From Paracoccus yibinensis (lineage in GTDB: Bacteria > Pseudomonadota > Alphaproteobacteria > Rhodobacterales > Rhodobacteraceae), in NCBI RefSeq assembly GCF_030846195.1, contig NZ_JAVCWH010000004.1, forward strand, positions 62,001 to 126,000: 64,000 bases of DNA, written 5' to 3'. The translations under genes were made by a program, and so were the position numbers. The notes beneath the pieces are model-generated. The model worked only from the letters and a program-made list of their open reading frames with translations, was not told the DNA's origin and ran no database searches. Shown piece after piece: positions 17,079 through 24,920 of this stretch. Position 1 is the first letter of the stretch. Every line of letters begins with the position of its first letter.

Positions 17079-18074
17079 ATGTTTCCCGATGCCATGAACG
17101 CGGTCGAGATCGCCGCGCCCGGTGACGCCAGCGCGCTGCGGCCGACCAGCCGCCCGGTTCCGGTGCCGCGCCACGACCAGATCCTGATCCGCGTGGCCTG
17201 GGCGGGCGTGAACCGGCCCGACGTGCTGCAACGCCAGGGTCTCTATGCGCCACCGGCGGACGCGTCCGACCTGCCGGGGTTGGAGGTGTCGGGCGAAATC
17301 GTGGGAATGGGCGCGGGCGTCACCCGCTGGAGAAAGGGGGAACAGGTCTGCGCGTTGGTGCCCGGCGGCGGTTACGCGGAATATGTGGCCTGCCACGCCG
17401 ATCACGCGCTGCGCATCCCCTATGGCCTGGGCTTGCGCGAAGGGGCCTGCCTGCCCGAAACCGCATTCACCGTCTGGTCGAACGTCGTCACGCGCGGCGG
17501 GCTGACCGGGGGCGAACGCTTCCTGGTCCATGGCGGCAGTTCCGGCATCGGCATGATGGCGATCCAGATCGCCCGCGCCTTGGGCGCCCGCGTCTTCGCC
17601 ACCGCCGGCACCAACGAGAAATGCGCAGCCATCGCCGCCCTGGGCGCCAGGCCGATCAATTACCGGACCGAGGATTTCACCAAGGTCATGGCGGCCGAGG
17701 ATGGGGCGGATCTGATCCTCGACATGGTGGGGGGAAGCTATATCCCGAAGAACATCAGGGCCCTGGCTCCCGACGGGCGGCTGGTGATGATCGCCTTCCT
17801 GGAAGGGCCGAAGGTGGAACTGAACTTCGCGCAGATCATGGCCAAGCGCCTGACCGTCACCGGATCGACGCTGCGCCCGCAATCGGACGCCGCCAAGGCC
17901 GAGATCGCCGAAGCCCTGCGCAAGCGGTTGTGGCCGCTGATATCGGCCGGGACGGTCAAGGTCAGGATCGACAGCGAGTTTGGCTTGAAGGATGCGGCCC
18001 AGGCGCATCGGCGGATGGAAAGCAGCCAGCATATCGGCAAGATCGTCCTGAAGGTGGCGGGCGAGGGTGCTTGA
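17079..18074 (+). CDS. NAD(P)H:quinone oxidoreductase, zinc-free MDR family (PIG3-like)
   Basis: A 331-residue medium-chain dehydrogenase/reductase that reduces quinones one electron at a time with NADPH. The GroES-like half has AGVNRPDVLQRQGLY and PGLEVSGEIV, without the catalytic-zinc Cys/His pattern. The Rossmann half has VHGGSSGIGMMAIQIARALGA at about 145-165. SYIPKNIRALAPDGRLVMI is the PIG3-type continuation. A clean AAGGAG box precedes ATG 17079. Co-operonic with coq9. Confidence 0.85.
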   Translation: MFPDAMNAVEIAAPGDASALRPTSRPVPVPRHDQILIRVAWAGVNRPDVLQRQGLYAPPADASDLPGLEVSGEIVGMGAGVTRWRKGEQVCALVPGGGYAEYVACHADHALRIPYGLGLREGACLPETAFTVWSNVVTRGGLTGGERFLVHGGSSGIGMMAIQIARALGARVFATAGTNEKCAAIAALGARPINYRTEDFTKVMAAEDGADLILDMVGGSYIPKNIRALAPDGRLVMIAFLEGPKVELNFAQIMAKRLTVTGSTLRPQSDAAKAEIAEALRKRLWPLISAGTVKVRIDSEFGLKDAAQAHRRMESSQHIGKIVLKVAGEGA

Positions 18075-18080
18075 GGCGCG

Positions 18081-18121
18081 GGCAGGAGCCTCCGGCGGGG
18101 ATATTTGAAGCACAGAAGATG
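18081..18121 (+). repeat. Directional intergenic repeat, copy 1 (short)
   Basis: Shares the block GGGGATATTTGAAGCACAG and AGAAGATGA with copy 2, and the GATATTT core with four other copies. It follows the quinone oxidoreductase stop and reads in the same direction. The GC-rich hairpin part seen in other copies is reduced here to GGAGCCTCC. Confidence 0.6.
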
Positions 18122-18252
18122 ACAGGGAGGCACACAGACCTTGCGGGCGTTCGTCCCCAAGGTCTGTGGCATCTCCTGTGGCGGTCATCGGCGTCCCCGC
18201 CTGTACCGCCTCATTACTTTGCCACGAGGGTGTTAAAACAGCGTAAACGCCG

Positions 18253-18312
18253 CATCTTCTGTGCTGAAATATCCCGGGGGAGGCCCGCAGGGCCGGGGGC
18301 AGTGCCCCCAGG
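18253..18312 (-). repeat. Directional intergenic repeat, copy 2
   Basis: On the minus strand, directly after the RNase T2 stop: hairpin GGGGGCACTGCCCCC, then a second GC-rich arm pair GGCCCTGCGGGCC, then CCCCCGGGATATTTC and AGCACAGAAGATG. It faces copy 1 across about 130 bases. Confidence 0.7.
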
Positions 18313-18314
18313 AT

Positions 18315-18947
18315 TCAGCGCACCTTTTCCATCAGCACGCTTGGCCGTGTGCAATCTCTTTGCACGTCGGGGGCGCAGTCGCGCGGTTGCAGGTTCCGGG
18401 TCAGGCAGATGCGGACCTCGGCCAGGATTTCGGCCTTGCAGGTGACGGTGACACCATCGGGCGTCAGGCGAGGATTGGCTTCCAGAAAGGCTTCCTCGAC
18501 CACCGCCGGGGGCAGGGTGATGTCACGGGGCAGGCCGTCGAAGGGGCGGGGGATTTCGACCCTTTCGGCGGCCTCTCGCAGGGTGGCAAGATATTCCGCC
18601 GCCGACAGTCCCGAACAGCGGCCATGTTTCCGCCACTGGTAAAGGGCCAGCCCTGGCGCCATCAGGTCGCCCATGGCCTGCACCTCGCGCCGCGACGGGT
18701 CGCGTTCCGGGGTGTCGCAGTATTCCGGCCATCCTTGTTCATGTTGCGGCCAAAGCCCGTGAACCGTGAAGTCCAGGCCGCTGCCCCGGCCGCATTCCGT
18801 GGCATCGCGTCCGTCGCCCGTGTCCCGGCACCAGCTTGGCTGCCAACTGAGCGCGAGGACATAATAATCGAAATCGCCCGCCCCATCGGCGGTGGCGGGG
18901 ACCGGCCACAGGGCCAGAGCAAGCGGGATCAGGAACGCGGCTTTCAT
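18315..18947 (-). CDS. Ribonuclease T2 family protein (exported)
   Basis: A 210-residue secreted or periplasmic endoribonuclease. MKAAFLIPLALALWPVPATA is a Sec signal peptide. Active-site box I is FTVHGLWPQ and box II is YQWRKHGRCSG; box II has Gln where many eukaryotic members have Glu, which the family pattern allows. Eight cysteines could form the usual disulfides. ATG 18945-18947 is used; the frame stays open far upstream, but only across trcR in antisense. It is divergent from trcR and carries repeat copy 2 after its stop. Confidence 0.9.
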   Translation of the reverse strand: MKAAFLIPLALALWPVPATADGAGDFDYYVLALSWQPSWCRDTGDGRDATECGRGSGLDFTVHGLWPQHEQGWPEYCDTPERDPSRREVQAMGDLMAPGLALYQWRKHGRCSGLSAAEYLATLREAAERVEIPRPFDGLPRDITLPPAVVEEAFLEANPRLTPDGVTVTCKAEILAEVRICLTRNLQPRDCAPDVQRDCTRPSVLMEKVR

Positions 18948-19001
18948 GGCGCCACCATGACCTGCGCAAGGCCGGGCGTCCATCGGGCGGCGCGAATCCT
19001 C

Positions 19002-19030
19002 TTTTCCCCGCGCGCCGAAATCGCTATATG
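19002..19030 (+). promoter_or_regulatory. Possible trcR promoter
   Basis: TATATG at 19025-19030 is a good -10 box (4/6); TTTTCC at 19002-19007 is a weak -35 at 17-base spacing. This leaves a leader of about 95 bases before trcR. Confidence 0.3.
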
Positions 19031-19130
19031 ACCCGACAATTCCCCCCGAAAACGAGGAATGGCACCCGCCAAAAGCCGTTTTTCCGGCCTGAAACCTGCT
19101 GTTCGGGGCAGACACGCGAAGGAGATGGAC

Positions 19131-19877
19131 ATGAGCAAGCCTTTGATGGCCAAGGCGACCGCCGTCTGGCTGGTGGACAATACCACGCTGAGCTTCAAGC
19201 AGATCGGCGATTTCTGCGGATTGCACGAACTGGAAGTGCAGGGCATCGCCGACGGCGACGTGGCGGCAGGCGTCAAGGGCTATGACCCGGTCGCGTCGCA
19301 CCAGCTTGACCCCGAGGAAATCCGCAAGGGCGAGGCCAGCCCCACCTACAAGCTGCGCCTGAAGCACAACCCCGCCGCCGAGGGCGAGGAAAAGCGCCGC
19401 GGGCCGCGTTATACGCCGCTGTCCAAGCGCCAGGACCGTCCGAACGCGATCCTGTGGCTGGTCAAGTTCCATCCCGAACTGCCGGACGCGGCCATCGCCA
19501 AGCTGGTGGGGACGACGAAGCCCACGATCGCGTCGATCCGGGAACGGACCCACTGGAACATCCAGAACATGCAGCCGATCGACCCGGTCGCCCTGGGCCT
19601 GTGCCGCCAGACCGAACTGGACGCCGCCGTTCAGAAGGCGGCCAAGAAGGCCGCTGCCACCGGCGAGGTGATGAGCGACGACGAACGCCGCAAGCTGGTC
19701 AGCACCGAGACCTCGCTGTCGATGAGCGACGAGCCGCGCCTGCCGTCCTCGATCGCGGGGCTTGAGAATTTCTCGCTGACGCGGGACGAGGACAAGGCGC
19801 CCGAACGCGATCTGGACGCCGACAGCTTCTTCAACCTGCCCGACGCGGATGAGGATGAGGACGACGAGGGTCGCTGA
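19131..19877 (+). CDS. trcR: Cell cycle transcriptional regulator TrcR (DUF1013)
   Basis: A 248-residue DUF1013 protein. In Caulobacter TrcR associates with RNA polymerase and is cell-cycle controlled. Seen: an N-terminal helix-turn-helix-like region (TAVWLVDNTTLSFKQIGDFC, EVQGIADGDV), a central second repeat (NAILWLVKFHPELPDAAIAK, THWNIQNMQPIDPVALGLC) and an acidic low-complexity tail DADEDEDDEGR. The two halves look like an internal duplication of one helix-turn-helix unit. GAAGGAG sits 6 bases before ATG 19131; ATG 19125 is possible. A strong terminator follows. Confidence 0.9.
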   Translation: MSKPLMAKATAVWLVDNTTLSFKQIGDFCGLHELEVQGIADGDVAAGVKGYDPVASHQLDPEEIRKGEASPTYKLRLKHNPAAEGEEKRRGPRYTPLSKRQDRPNAILWLVKFHPELPDAAIAKLVGTTKPTIASIRERTHWNIQNMQPIDPVALGLCRQTELDAAVQKAAKKAAATGEVMSDDERRKLVSTETSLSMSDEPRLPSSIAGLENFSLTRDEDKAPERDLDADSFFNLPDADEDEDDEGR

Positions 19878-19899
19878 TCCTTGCCCATGAAGACCATGA

Positions 19900-19935
19900 A
19901 AAAGGGCCGGTGCGTCGATGCGCACCGGCCCTTTT
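19900..19935. terminator. Bidirectional intrinsic terminator between trcR and glsB
   Basis: Perfect 15-bp stem: AAAAGGGCCGGTGCG (19900-19914) with its complement at 19921-19935 and a 6-base loop. A-runs and T-runs on both sides give a U tail on either strand, serving trcR (plus) and the stress membrane protein (minus). Confidence 0.9.
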
Positions 19936-19950
19936 CCGTTCAGGCGGGGA

Positions 19951-20208
19951 TCAGGCCCGGCCGCGCACCAGGCGGACCAGCCAGATCAGGATGCAGGCGC
20001 CGATCACGGCCACGATCAGCTGGCCGATGATGCTGCCCCCTGCGCTGCTGCCAATCAGCGCGTCGAAGATGAAGTTACCGATCAGCGCGCCGACGATGCC
20101 GACGACGATGTTCATCAGCAGCCCGGTATCGGTTTTCATGATCTTTTCGGCGATCCACCCTGCGATTGCGCCCAGGATGATCGACATAATCCAGCCAAAA
20201 CCTTCCAT
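19951..20208 (-). CDS. GlsB/YeaQ/YmgE-family membrane protein
   Basis: An 85-residue three-helix inner-membrane protein of the transglycosylase-associated (DUF) family, often induced by stress. It has the Gly-rich pattern SIILGAIAGWIAEKIM, MNIVVGIVGALIGNFIF and IGQLIVAVIGACILIWLVR. Its biochemical role is unknown. AAGGGGAAG precedes the start. Single gene with a shared terminator. Confidence 0.85.
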   Translation of the reverse strand: MEGFGWIMSIILGAIAGWIAEKIMKTDTGLLMNIVVGIVGALIGNFIFDALIGSSAGGSIIGQLIVAVIGACILIWLVRLVRGRA

Positions 20209-20319
20209 GCACTTCCCCTTTTGCCAATGACCCCGCGTAACCGGAAGAAGGGGTCCTCGCCTGTCAATGCGCGGTGCCCCTCTTGCGTTCCCGCAAGCGA
20301 CGGAAATCGTTGCGGTCTG

Positions 20320-21792
20320 TCAGATCGACAGGCAGATGTATTTCAACTCCAGATAATCCTCGATGCCGTGGCGACTGCCCTCGCGGCCCAGGCCCGACTG
20401 CTTGACGCCGCCGAAGGGCGCCACCTCGGTCGAGATGATCCCGGTGTTCACGCCGACGATGCCGTATTCCAGCGCCTCCTGCACGCGGGTGATGCGACCG
20501 ATGTCGCGGGCGTAGAAATAGGACGCCAGGCCGAAGATCGTGTCGTTGGCCTTTTGGACGACCTCCTCCTCGGTCTCGAACTTGAACAGGGGCGCCAGGG
20601 GGCCGAAGGTTTCCTCGGTCGCGACCTTCATGCGGTCGGTGACGCCGGTGACGACGGTGGGCTTGAAGAACAGCCCCTCCATCCGCTCGCCGCCCGTGAC
20701 GATTTGCCCACCGCCGTCCAGCACGTCGCGGATATGTTCCTCGACCTTCTCGACCGCATCCTCGTTGATCAGGGGGCCGGTGGTCACGCCGTCTTCCAGC
20801 CCGTCGCCCACGCGCAGCTTGTCCACAGCCGCCGCCAGCTTTTGCGCGAAAGCGTCATAAACACCGGCCTGGACATAGATCCGGTTCGCGCAGACGCAGG
20901 TCTGGCCGTTGTTGCGGAACTTCGACGCCATCGCGCCCTCGACCGCGGCGTCCAGGTCGGCGTCGTCGAAGACGATGAAGGGCGCGTTGCCGCCCAGTTC
21001 CATGCTGCACTTCATCACTTGGTCGGCGGCCTGGCGCAAAAGGATCCGCCCTACCTCGGTCGAGCCGGTGAAGGTCAGCTTGCGCACCAGCGGGTTTTCG
21101 CAGAACTCCTTGCCGATGTCGCTGGACCGTGACGAGGTGACGACCGACAGGATGCCCTTGGGCAGGCCCGCGCGTTCGCCCAGCACCGCCATGGCCAGGG
21201 CGGACAGCGGGGTTTCCGCCGCCGGGCGGGCCACGAAGCCGCAGCCCACGGCCAGGGCAGGGGCGACCTTGCGCGCGATCATGGCGTTGGGGAAGTTCCA
21301 CGGCGTAATGGACCCCACCACGCCGATGGGTTGGCGCAGCACGGTCAGGCGCTTGTCGGGCATGTGGCCGGGGATGGTTTCGCCATAGACGCGCTTGGCT
21401 TCCTCGCCGAACCATTCGACGAAGCTGGCGCCATAGGCGATCTCGCCCTTGGCCTCGGGGAAGGGCTTTCCCATCTCGGCGGTCAGGATGCGGGCCAGGT
21501 CGTCCTGGTTCTGCATCATCAGGTCGAACCACTTGCGCATCACCCCTGCGCGGTCCTTGGCGGTGCGGGCGGCCCAGCCCTTCATCGCTTCGGCCGCGGC
21601 CTCGATGGCGCGGGCGGCGTCCTGGCGGTCCATGTCGGCGACCCTTGCGATCACGTCGCCGCGGGCCGGGTTCGTCACGTCGAAGGTGGCGCCGTCCCGC
21701 GCCTCGACCCATTCGCCGGCGACAAAGGCGCGGGTTTCCAGCAGCGAGGGATCGCGCAGCAGGGTTTTCAGATCGGTTGAATGCTTGGTCAT
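20320..21792 (-). CDS. gabD: Succinate-semialdehyde dehydrogenase (NAD(P)+)
   Basis: Oxidises succinate semialdehyde to succinate, usually in GABA breakdown; 490 residues. Motifs: ITPWNFPNAMIARK, FTGSTEVGR, MELGGNAPF with Glu265, and NNGQTCVCANR with the nucleophile Cys299, giving the tandem CVC of GabD proteins. The cofactor-binding KPA motif of most members reads ARPA here (Arg189). ATG 21790-21792 has GGAG at 7 bases; the open frame extends further upstream without family similarity. No GABA transaminase is adjacent. Confidence 0.9.
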   Translation of the reverse strand: MTKHSTDLKTLLRDPSLLETRAFVAGEWVEARDGATFDVTNPARGDVIARVADMDRQDAARAIEAAAEAMKGWAARTAKDRAGVMRKWFDLMMQNQDDLARILTAEMGKPFPEAKGEIAYGASFVEWFGEEAKRVYGETIPGHMPDKRLTVLRQPIGVVGSITPWNFPNAMIARKVAPALAVGCGFVARPAAETPLSALAMAVLGERAGLPKGILSVVTSSRSSDIGKEFCENPLVRKLTFTGSTEVGRILLRQAADQVMKCSMELGGNAPFIVFDDADLDAAVEGAMASKFRNNGQTCVCANRIYVQAGVYDAFAQKLAAAVDKLRVGDGLEDGVTTGPLINEDAVEKVEEHIRDVLDGGGQIVTGGERMEGLFFKPTVVTGVTDRMKVATEETFGPLAPLFKFETEEEVVQKANDTIFGLASYFYARDIGRITRVQEALEYGIVGVNTGIISTEVAPFGGVKQSGLGREGSRHGIEDYLELKYICLSI

Positions 21793-21924
21793 GGCTGGCT
21801 CCGTATCGGTCAGGCCAAGATCAGCACGCGGGCCGAGGGATGTCAAAGCGGCGACGATGCCATGCGCGGCATCGGAAAAAAGTCGCGCCCTGCGTGAAAC
21901 CCGTGAACCAAATGCGCGCAGCGG

Positions 21925-22010
21925 CGTTGGACCGGTATCGCTAAGCCTTCCCTCTTGGCGACCCTCTCTCTGATCTGGGGCGGTGCGCCGGTCGCGCGCC
22001 GCCCCTTTTT
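21925..22010 (+). ncRNA. Candidate small RNA ending at a strong terminator
   Basis: In the 217-base gap between gabD and the P1 peptidase gene (both minus strand), the plus strand carries a classical intrinsic terminator: GGGGCGG and CCGCCCC arms (21977-21983, 22000-22005 region) extended inward by GCGC pairs with one T-G wobble, followed by TTTTT at 22005-22009. No plus-strand coding gene ends here. The preceding 50 bases contain pyrimidine-rich single-stranded stretches (CTTCCCTCTTGG, CCCTCTCTCTG). I found no convincing promoter, so the 5' end is a guess. Confidence 0.3.
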
Positions 22011-22999
22011 CATGCCTGAAGACTGCTCCAGCAGGGTTGCAGGTCGCCGGGCGCAGGGCTGGCGGCATGGACGCCGCGGGCTATGGCACGGGCCAGGCAG
22101 GATGCCGCGGCGTGCCCCAGCAGGAAGGGATCGGCAACGGGATCGGCCAGTGGCTTGGCGCCGGTCGAGACGGCAAAGACCAGGTCCCCGTCGAATGGTG
22201 TGTGGCTGGGCACCAGGGCGCGGGACATGCCGTCATGGGCGGCGACGGCCATGCGTTGCAGCGCCGGTTTGTCCAGGGCTGCGTTGGTGGCGACGATGGC
22301 GATGGTCGTGGCCTCGCCCAACCGCTTGGCGGGCGCGGGTTCATGGGTGGCGGGGAAGCTGGCGGGCAGGCCAAGGCCACCGAACTCGGCCCCCAGTTCC
22401 CAGGGGGCGGCCCAGAACTGCTGCGTCTTGCCCACCGTCGCCTGCCCAAGCGCATTGACCGCGACCAAGGCACCGACCGTCAGCCCGTTCTCCAGCACCG
22501 CTGACGCCGAGCCGAGCCCGCCTTTCAGAGTCCCCGTCATGGCCCCGGTCCCCGCGCCCGCCGTGCCCAGGGCAAAATCGGCGGCGGCGGCATCGAAGGC
22601 CGCGCGCCCAAGCGCCGGATAGGGGTTGTCGGACCACCCCTTGTCCCCGCCGTTCAGCAGGTCGAAGACGATCGCCCCCGGCACGATCGGCACCCGCACG
22701 GGGCCTACGGGAAAGCCCCGCCCCATCGCGCGCAGGCCCGCCATCACCCCGTCGCAGGCCGCAAGGCCAAAGGCCGACCCGCCCGACAGCACCAGCCCAT
22801 CGACGCAGGCCACCAGCTTGTCAGGGGCCAGCAGATCGGTTTCCCGCGTGCCGGGCGCGCCGCCCATGACATGAACCGCCGCCGCGAAGGGCGCGTCCGC
22901 CGTCAGCACCGTGACACCCGATTTCAGATGCGGGTCGGCGGCGTTCCCGACCCGCAGGCCAGGGATGTCGGTGATCCGGTTCCGGGTCCCCGGTTTCAT
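22010..22999 (-). CDS. P1-family peptidase (DmpA/BapA type, family S58)
   Basis: A 329-residue Ntn-type self-processing aminopeptidase. Seen: ITDIPGLRVGNA at the start, GLVLSGGSAFGL, GAMTGTLKGGLGSAS, and TTIAIVATNAAL near residue 231, where the nucleophile Thr becomes N-terminal after autocleavage in this family. Members release N-terminal residues from peptides, amides or beta-peptides; the substrate here is unknown. There is no signal peptide, so it is probably cytosolic. It starts 3 bases after the stop of the K+ channel gene and is likely translated from the same mRNA. Confidence 0.85.
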   Translation of the reverse strand: MKPGTRNRITDIPGLRVGNAADPHLKSGVTVLTADAPFAAAVHVMGGAPGTRETDLLAPDKLVACVDGLVLSGGSAFGLAACDGVMAGLRAMGRGFPVGPVRVPIVPGAIVFDLLNGGDKGWSDNPYPALGRAAFDAAAADFALGTAGAGTGAMTGTLKGGLGSASAVLENGLTVGALVAVNALGQATVGKTQQFWAAPWELGAEFGGLGLPASFPATHEPAPAKRLGEATTIAIVATNAALDKPALQRMAVAAHDGMSRALVPSHTPFDGDLVFAVSTGAKPLADPVADPFLLGHAAASCLARAIARGVHAASPAPGDLQPCWSSLQA

Positions 23000-23002
23000 G
23001 CG

Positions 23003-23440
23003 CTATCCCTTCGTGAAGGCGATCTGGCGCACGCGGACATGGCGCAAGGATTCCACCATCAGCGCGGTCATCAGGCCAAAGCTCAGCAGCCCGTTGGCGG
23101 CGGCCAGGCCCCCCAGGATGCGCCATTCCTCGGGCATCAGCACGTCGCCGTAACCCAGCGTCGTGAAGGTCACGAGGGTGAAATACATCGCCTCCTCGAA
23201 ATCGGCGAAGATGCGCAGCAGGTGGAATGCTCCGGCCCAAAGCCAGACCGACATCGTCACCATCGCCAGCACCGCCAGGCTGGAGGCCAGCACGATCAGG
23301 ATCAGCTTGGGCCGGTGCGGGGCCTGCACCAGCCATCCTTCCCAGCGGGCGAAAGCCGTCTCCAGCAGCCAGATCCACAAGCCCGCGATGCCAATGCTGA
23401 CCAGCATCAAGGCGGATCCGAACGCGATCTGTCCCAGCAT
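23003..23440 (-). CDS. Two-helix potassium channel family protein
   Basis: 145 residues. An N-terminal helix ([18 protein letters not shown]) is followed by two helices flanking the pore loop, with the selectivity filter written TTLGYGD near residue 97. No cytoplasmic RCK/TrkA domain is present, so gating is not obvious. The pore motif is strong evidence for K+ conduction; physiology is inferred. GGGAGG precedes the start. It is followed immediately by the P1 peptidase gene and is divergent from smpB. Confidence 0.8.
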   Translation of the reverse strand: MLGQIAFGSALMLVSIGIAGLWIWLLETAFARWEGWLVQAPHRPKLILIVLASSLAVLAMVTMSVWLWAGAFHLLRIFADFEEAMYFTLVTFTTLGYGDVLMPEEWRILGGLAAANGLLSFGLMTALMVESLRHVRVRQIAFTKG

Positions 23441-23534
23441 GGCGGCCTCCCTTGCTGCAAGGGCTAATCCCGCCGGGGCCCGCGCGCAACGCGCATCTTT
23501 ACAGACTGCCGCAGCACGCCTATCTGACAGCCTC

Positions 23535-24005
23535 ATGGCCACCGATCCCGACAAGAACTACAAGATCATCGCCGAAAACCGGCGGGCGCGCTTCGATTAC
23601 TTCATCGAAAGCGACCTCGAGGTCGGCATCGTCCTGACCGGGTCCGAGGTGAAGTCTCTGCGCACCGGCCAGTCCAACATCGCCGAAAGCTATGCCTCGG
23701 TCGAGGATGGAGAGCTTTGGCTGATCAACGGCTATATCGCCGCCTACAAGCAGGCGGGGGTCTTCGGCCACGAGGAACGGCGCCGCCGCAAGCTGCTGGT
23801 CAGCCGCAAGGAACTGGCGCGGCTGTGGCAGGCCGTGGGGCGCGAGGGGATGACGCTGGTCCCGCTGGTGATGTATTTCAATCACCGCGGCATCGTGAAG
23901 CTGAAGATCGGCGTGGCCAAGGGCAAGAAGGTCGCCGACAAGCGCGAGACAAGCGCCAAGCGCGACTGGAACCGCCAGAAGCAGCGGCTGCTGAAGCAGG
24001 GTTAG
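23535..24005 (+). CDS. smpB: SsrA-binding protein
   Basis: Partner of tmRNA in ribosome rescue, 156 residues. [17 protein letters not shown] and [24 protein letters not shown] are classic SmpB, and the C-terminal tail [25 protein letters not shown] is the basic helix that enters the mRNA channel. The ssrA gene itself is not in this gap or nearby. It heads a run with sseA and the aminotransferase, but 60 bases separate them. Confidence 0.97.
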   Translation: MATDPDKNYKIIAENRRARFDYFIESDLEVGIVLTGSEVKSLRTGQSNIAESYASVEDGELWLINGYIAAYKQAGVFGHEERRRRKLLVSRKELARLWQAVGREGMTLVPLVMYFNHRGIVKLKIGVAKGKKVADKRETSAKRDWNRQKQRLLKQG

Positions 24006-24065
24006 GCCATTGCAAGGGGAACCTGCCCCCTGTAGATCAGGCCCGCACCGGGACGGGAGGGGGCC

Positions 24066-24920
24066 ATGCAGGACGATCCGAAAACGCTGGTCTCGACCGA
24101 CTGGCTGGCGGCCCACCTGAACGATCCCGACCTGCGCATCCTGGATGCAAGCTGGCACATGCCCGCCACGGGCCGCGATGCCCGTGCGGAATACGAGGCC
24201 GCCCATATCCCTGGCGCGCGCTTCTTCGACATCGACGCGATCAGCGACAAGCGCAGCGCCCTGCCGCACATGGCCCCGCCGGTCGAGATGTTCATATCCC
24301 GGATGCGGGCGATGGGCGTGGGCGACGGGCACCAGGTCGTGGTCTACGACAATTCCGACCTGCGCAGCGCGGCGCGGGTCTGGTGGACCTTCCGCCTGAT
24401 GGGCAAGACAGACGTGGCGGTGCTGGACGGCGGCTTCGCCAAATGGCAGGCCGAGGGCCGCCCGGTCGAGGACATGGCCCCGGTCCTGCGCGACCGTCAC
24501 ATCACCGTGCAGCGCCAGGCCGGACTGGTCCGCGACGTGACCCAGGTGGCCCTGGCCAGCAAGCTTGCCGACCATCAGATCGTCGATGCCCGCGCGCCCG
24601 AACGTTTCCGGGGCGAGGCGCCCGAGCCGCGTCCAGGCCTGCGGTCCGGCCACATCCCCGGCGCGCGCAACGTCCCCTTCGGACGGCTGCTGAACGAGGA
24701 CGGCACCATGAAGGCGCCCGACGCCCTGCGGGCCGAGTTCGAAAACGCCGGCGTGGATCTGAAGCAGCCTGTCATCACCAGTTGCGGCAGCGGCATCACC
24801 GCCGCCGTCCTGGCGCTTGCGCTGGAACGGATCGGGCACCGCAACCACTCGCTTTACGACGGAAGCTGGACCGAATGGGGCAGCTTCCCGGACCTGCCCA
24901 TCGCAACCGGAGACGCCTGA
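24066..24920 (+). CDS. sseA: 3-mercaptopyruvate sulfurtransferase
   Basis: Tandem-rhodanese enzyme of 284 residues transferring sulfur from 3-mercaptopyruvate to thiol acceptors. The N-terminal rhodanese domain (about 8-135) lacks the catalytic cysteine, with YDNSDLRSAARVWW at its loop. The C-terminal domain carries the active loop SCGSGIT with Cys240; the CGSGVT-like loop favours mercaptopyruvate over thiosulfate. GGGAGGGGG precedes the start. Its stop codon directly abuts the ATG of the aminotransferase gene, so the two are coupled and both act on amino-acid-derived keto acids. Confidence 0.92.
   Translation: MQDDPKTLVSTDWLAAHLNDPDLRILDASWHMPATGRDARAEYEAAHIPGARFFDIDAISDKRSALPHMAPPVEMFISRMRAMGVGDGHQVVVYDNSDLRSAARVWWTFRLMGKTDVAVLDGGFAKWQAEGRPVEDMAPVLRDRHITVQRQAGLVRDVTQVALASKLADHQIVDARAPERFRGEAPEPRPGLRSGHIPGARNVPFGRLLNEDGTMKAPDALRAEFENAGVDLKQPVITSCGSGITAAVLALALERIGHRNHSLYDGSWTEWGSFPDLPIATGDA

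Noticed and set aside
18600-18660. RNase T2 box II with Gln instead of Glu (YQWRKHG)
   Set aside because: The family pattern allows Glu or Gln here, so this is not evidence of lost activity.
18948-19925. N-terminal extension of RNase T2 by more than 300 codons
   Set aside because: Lies antisense to trcR; the signal peptide starting at 18947 is the natural N terminus.
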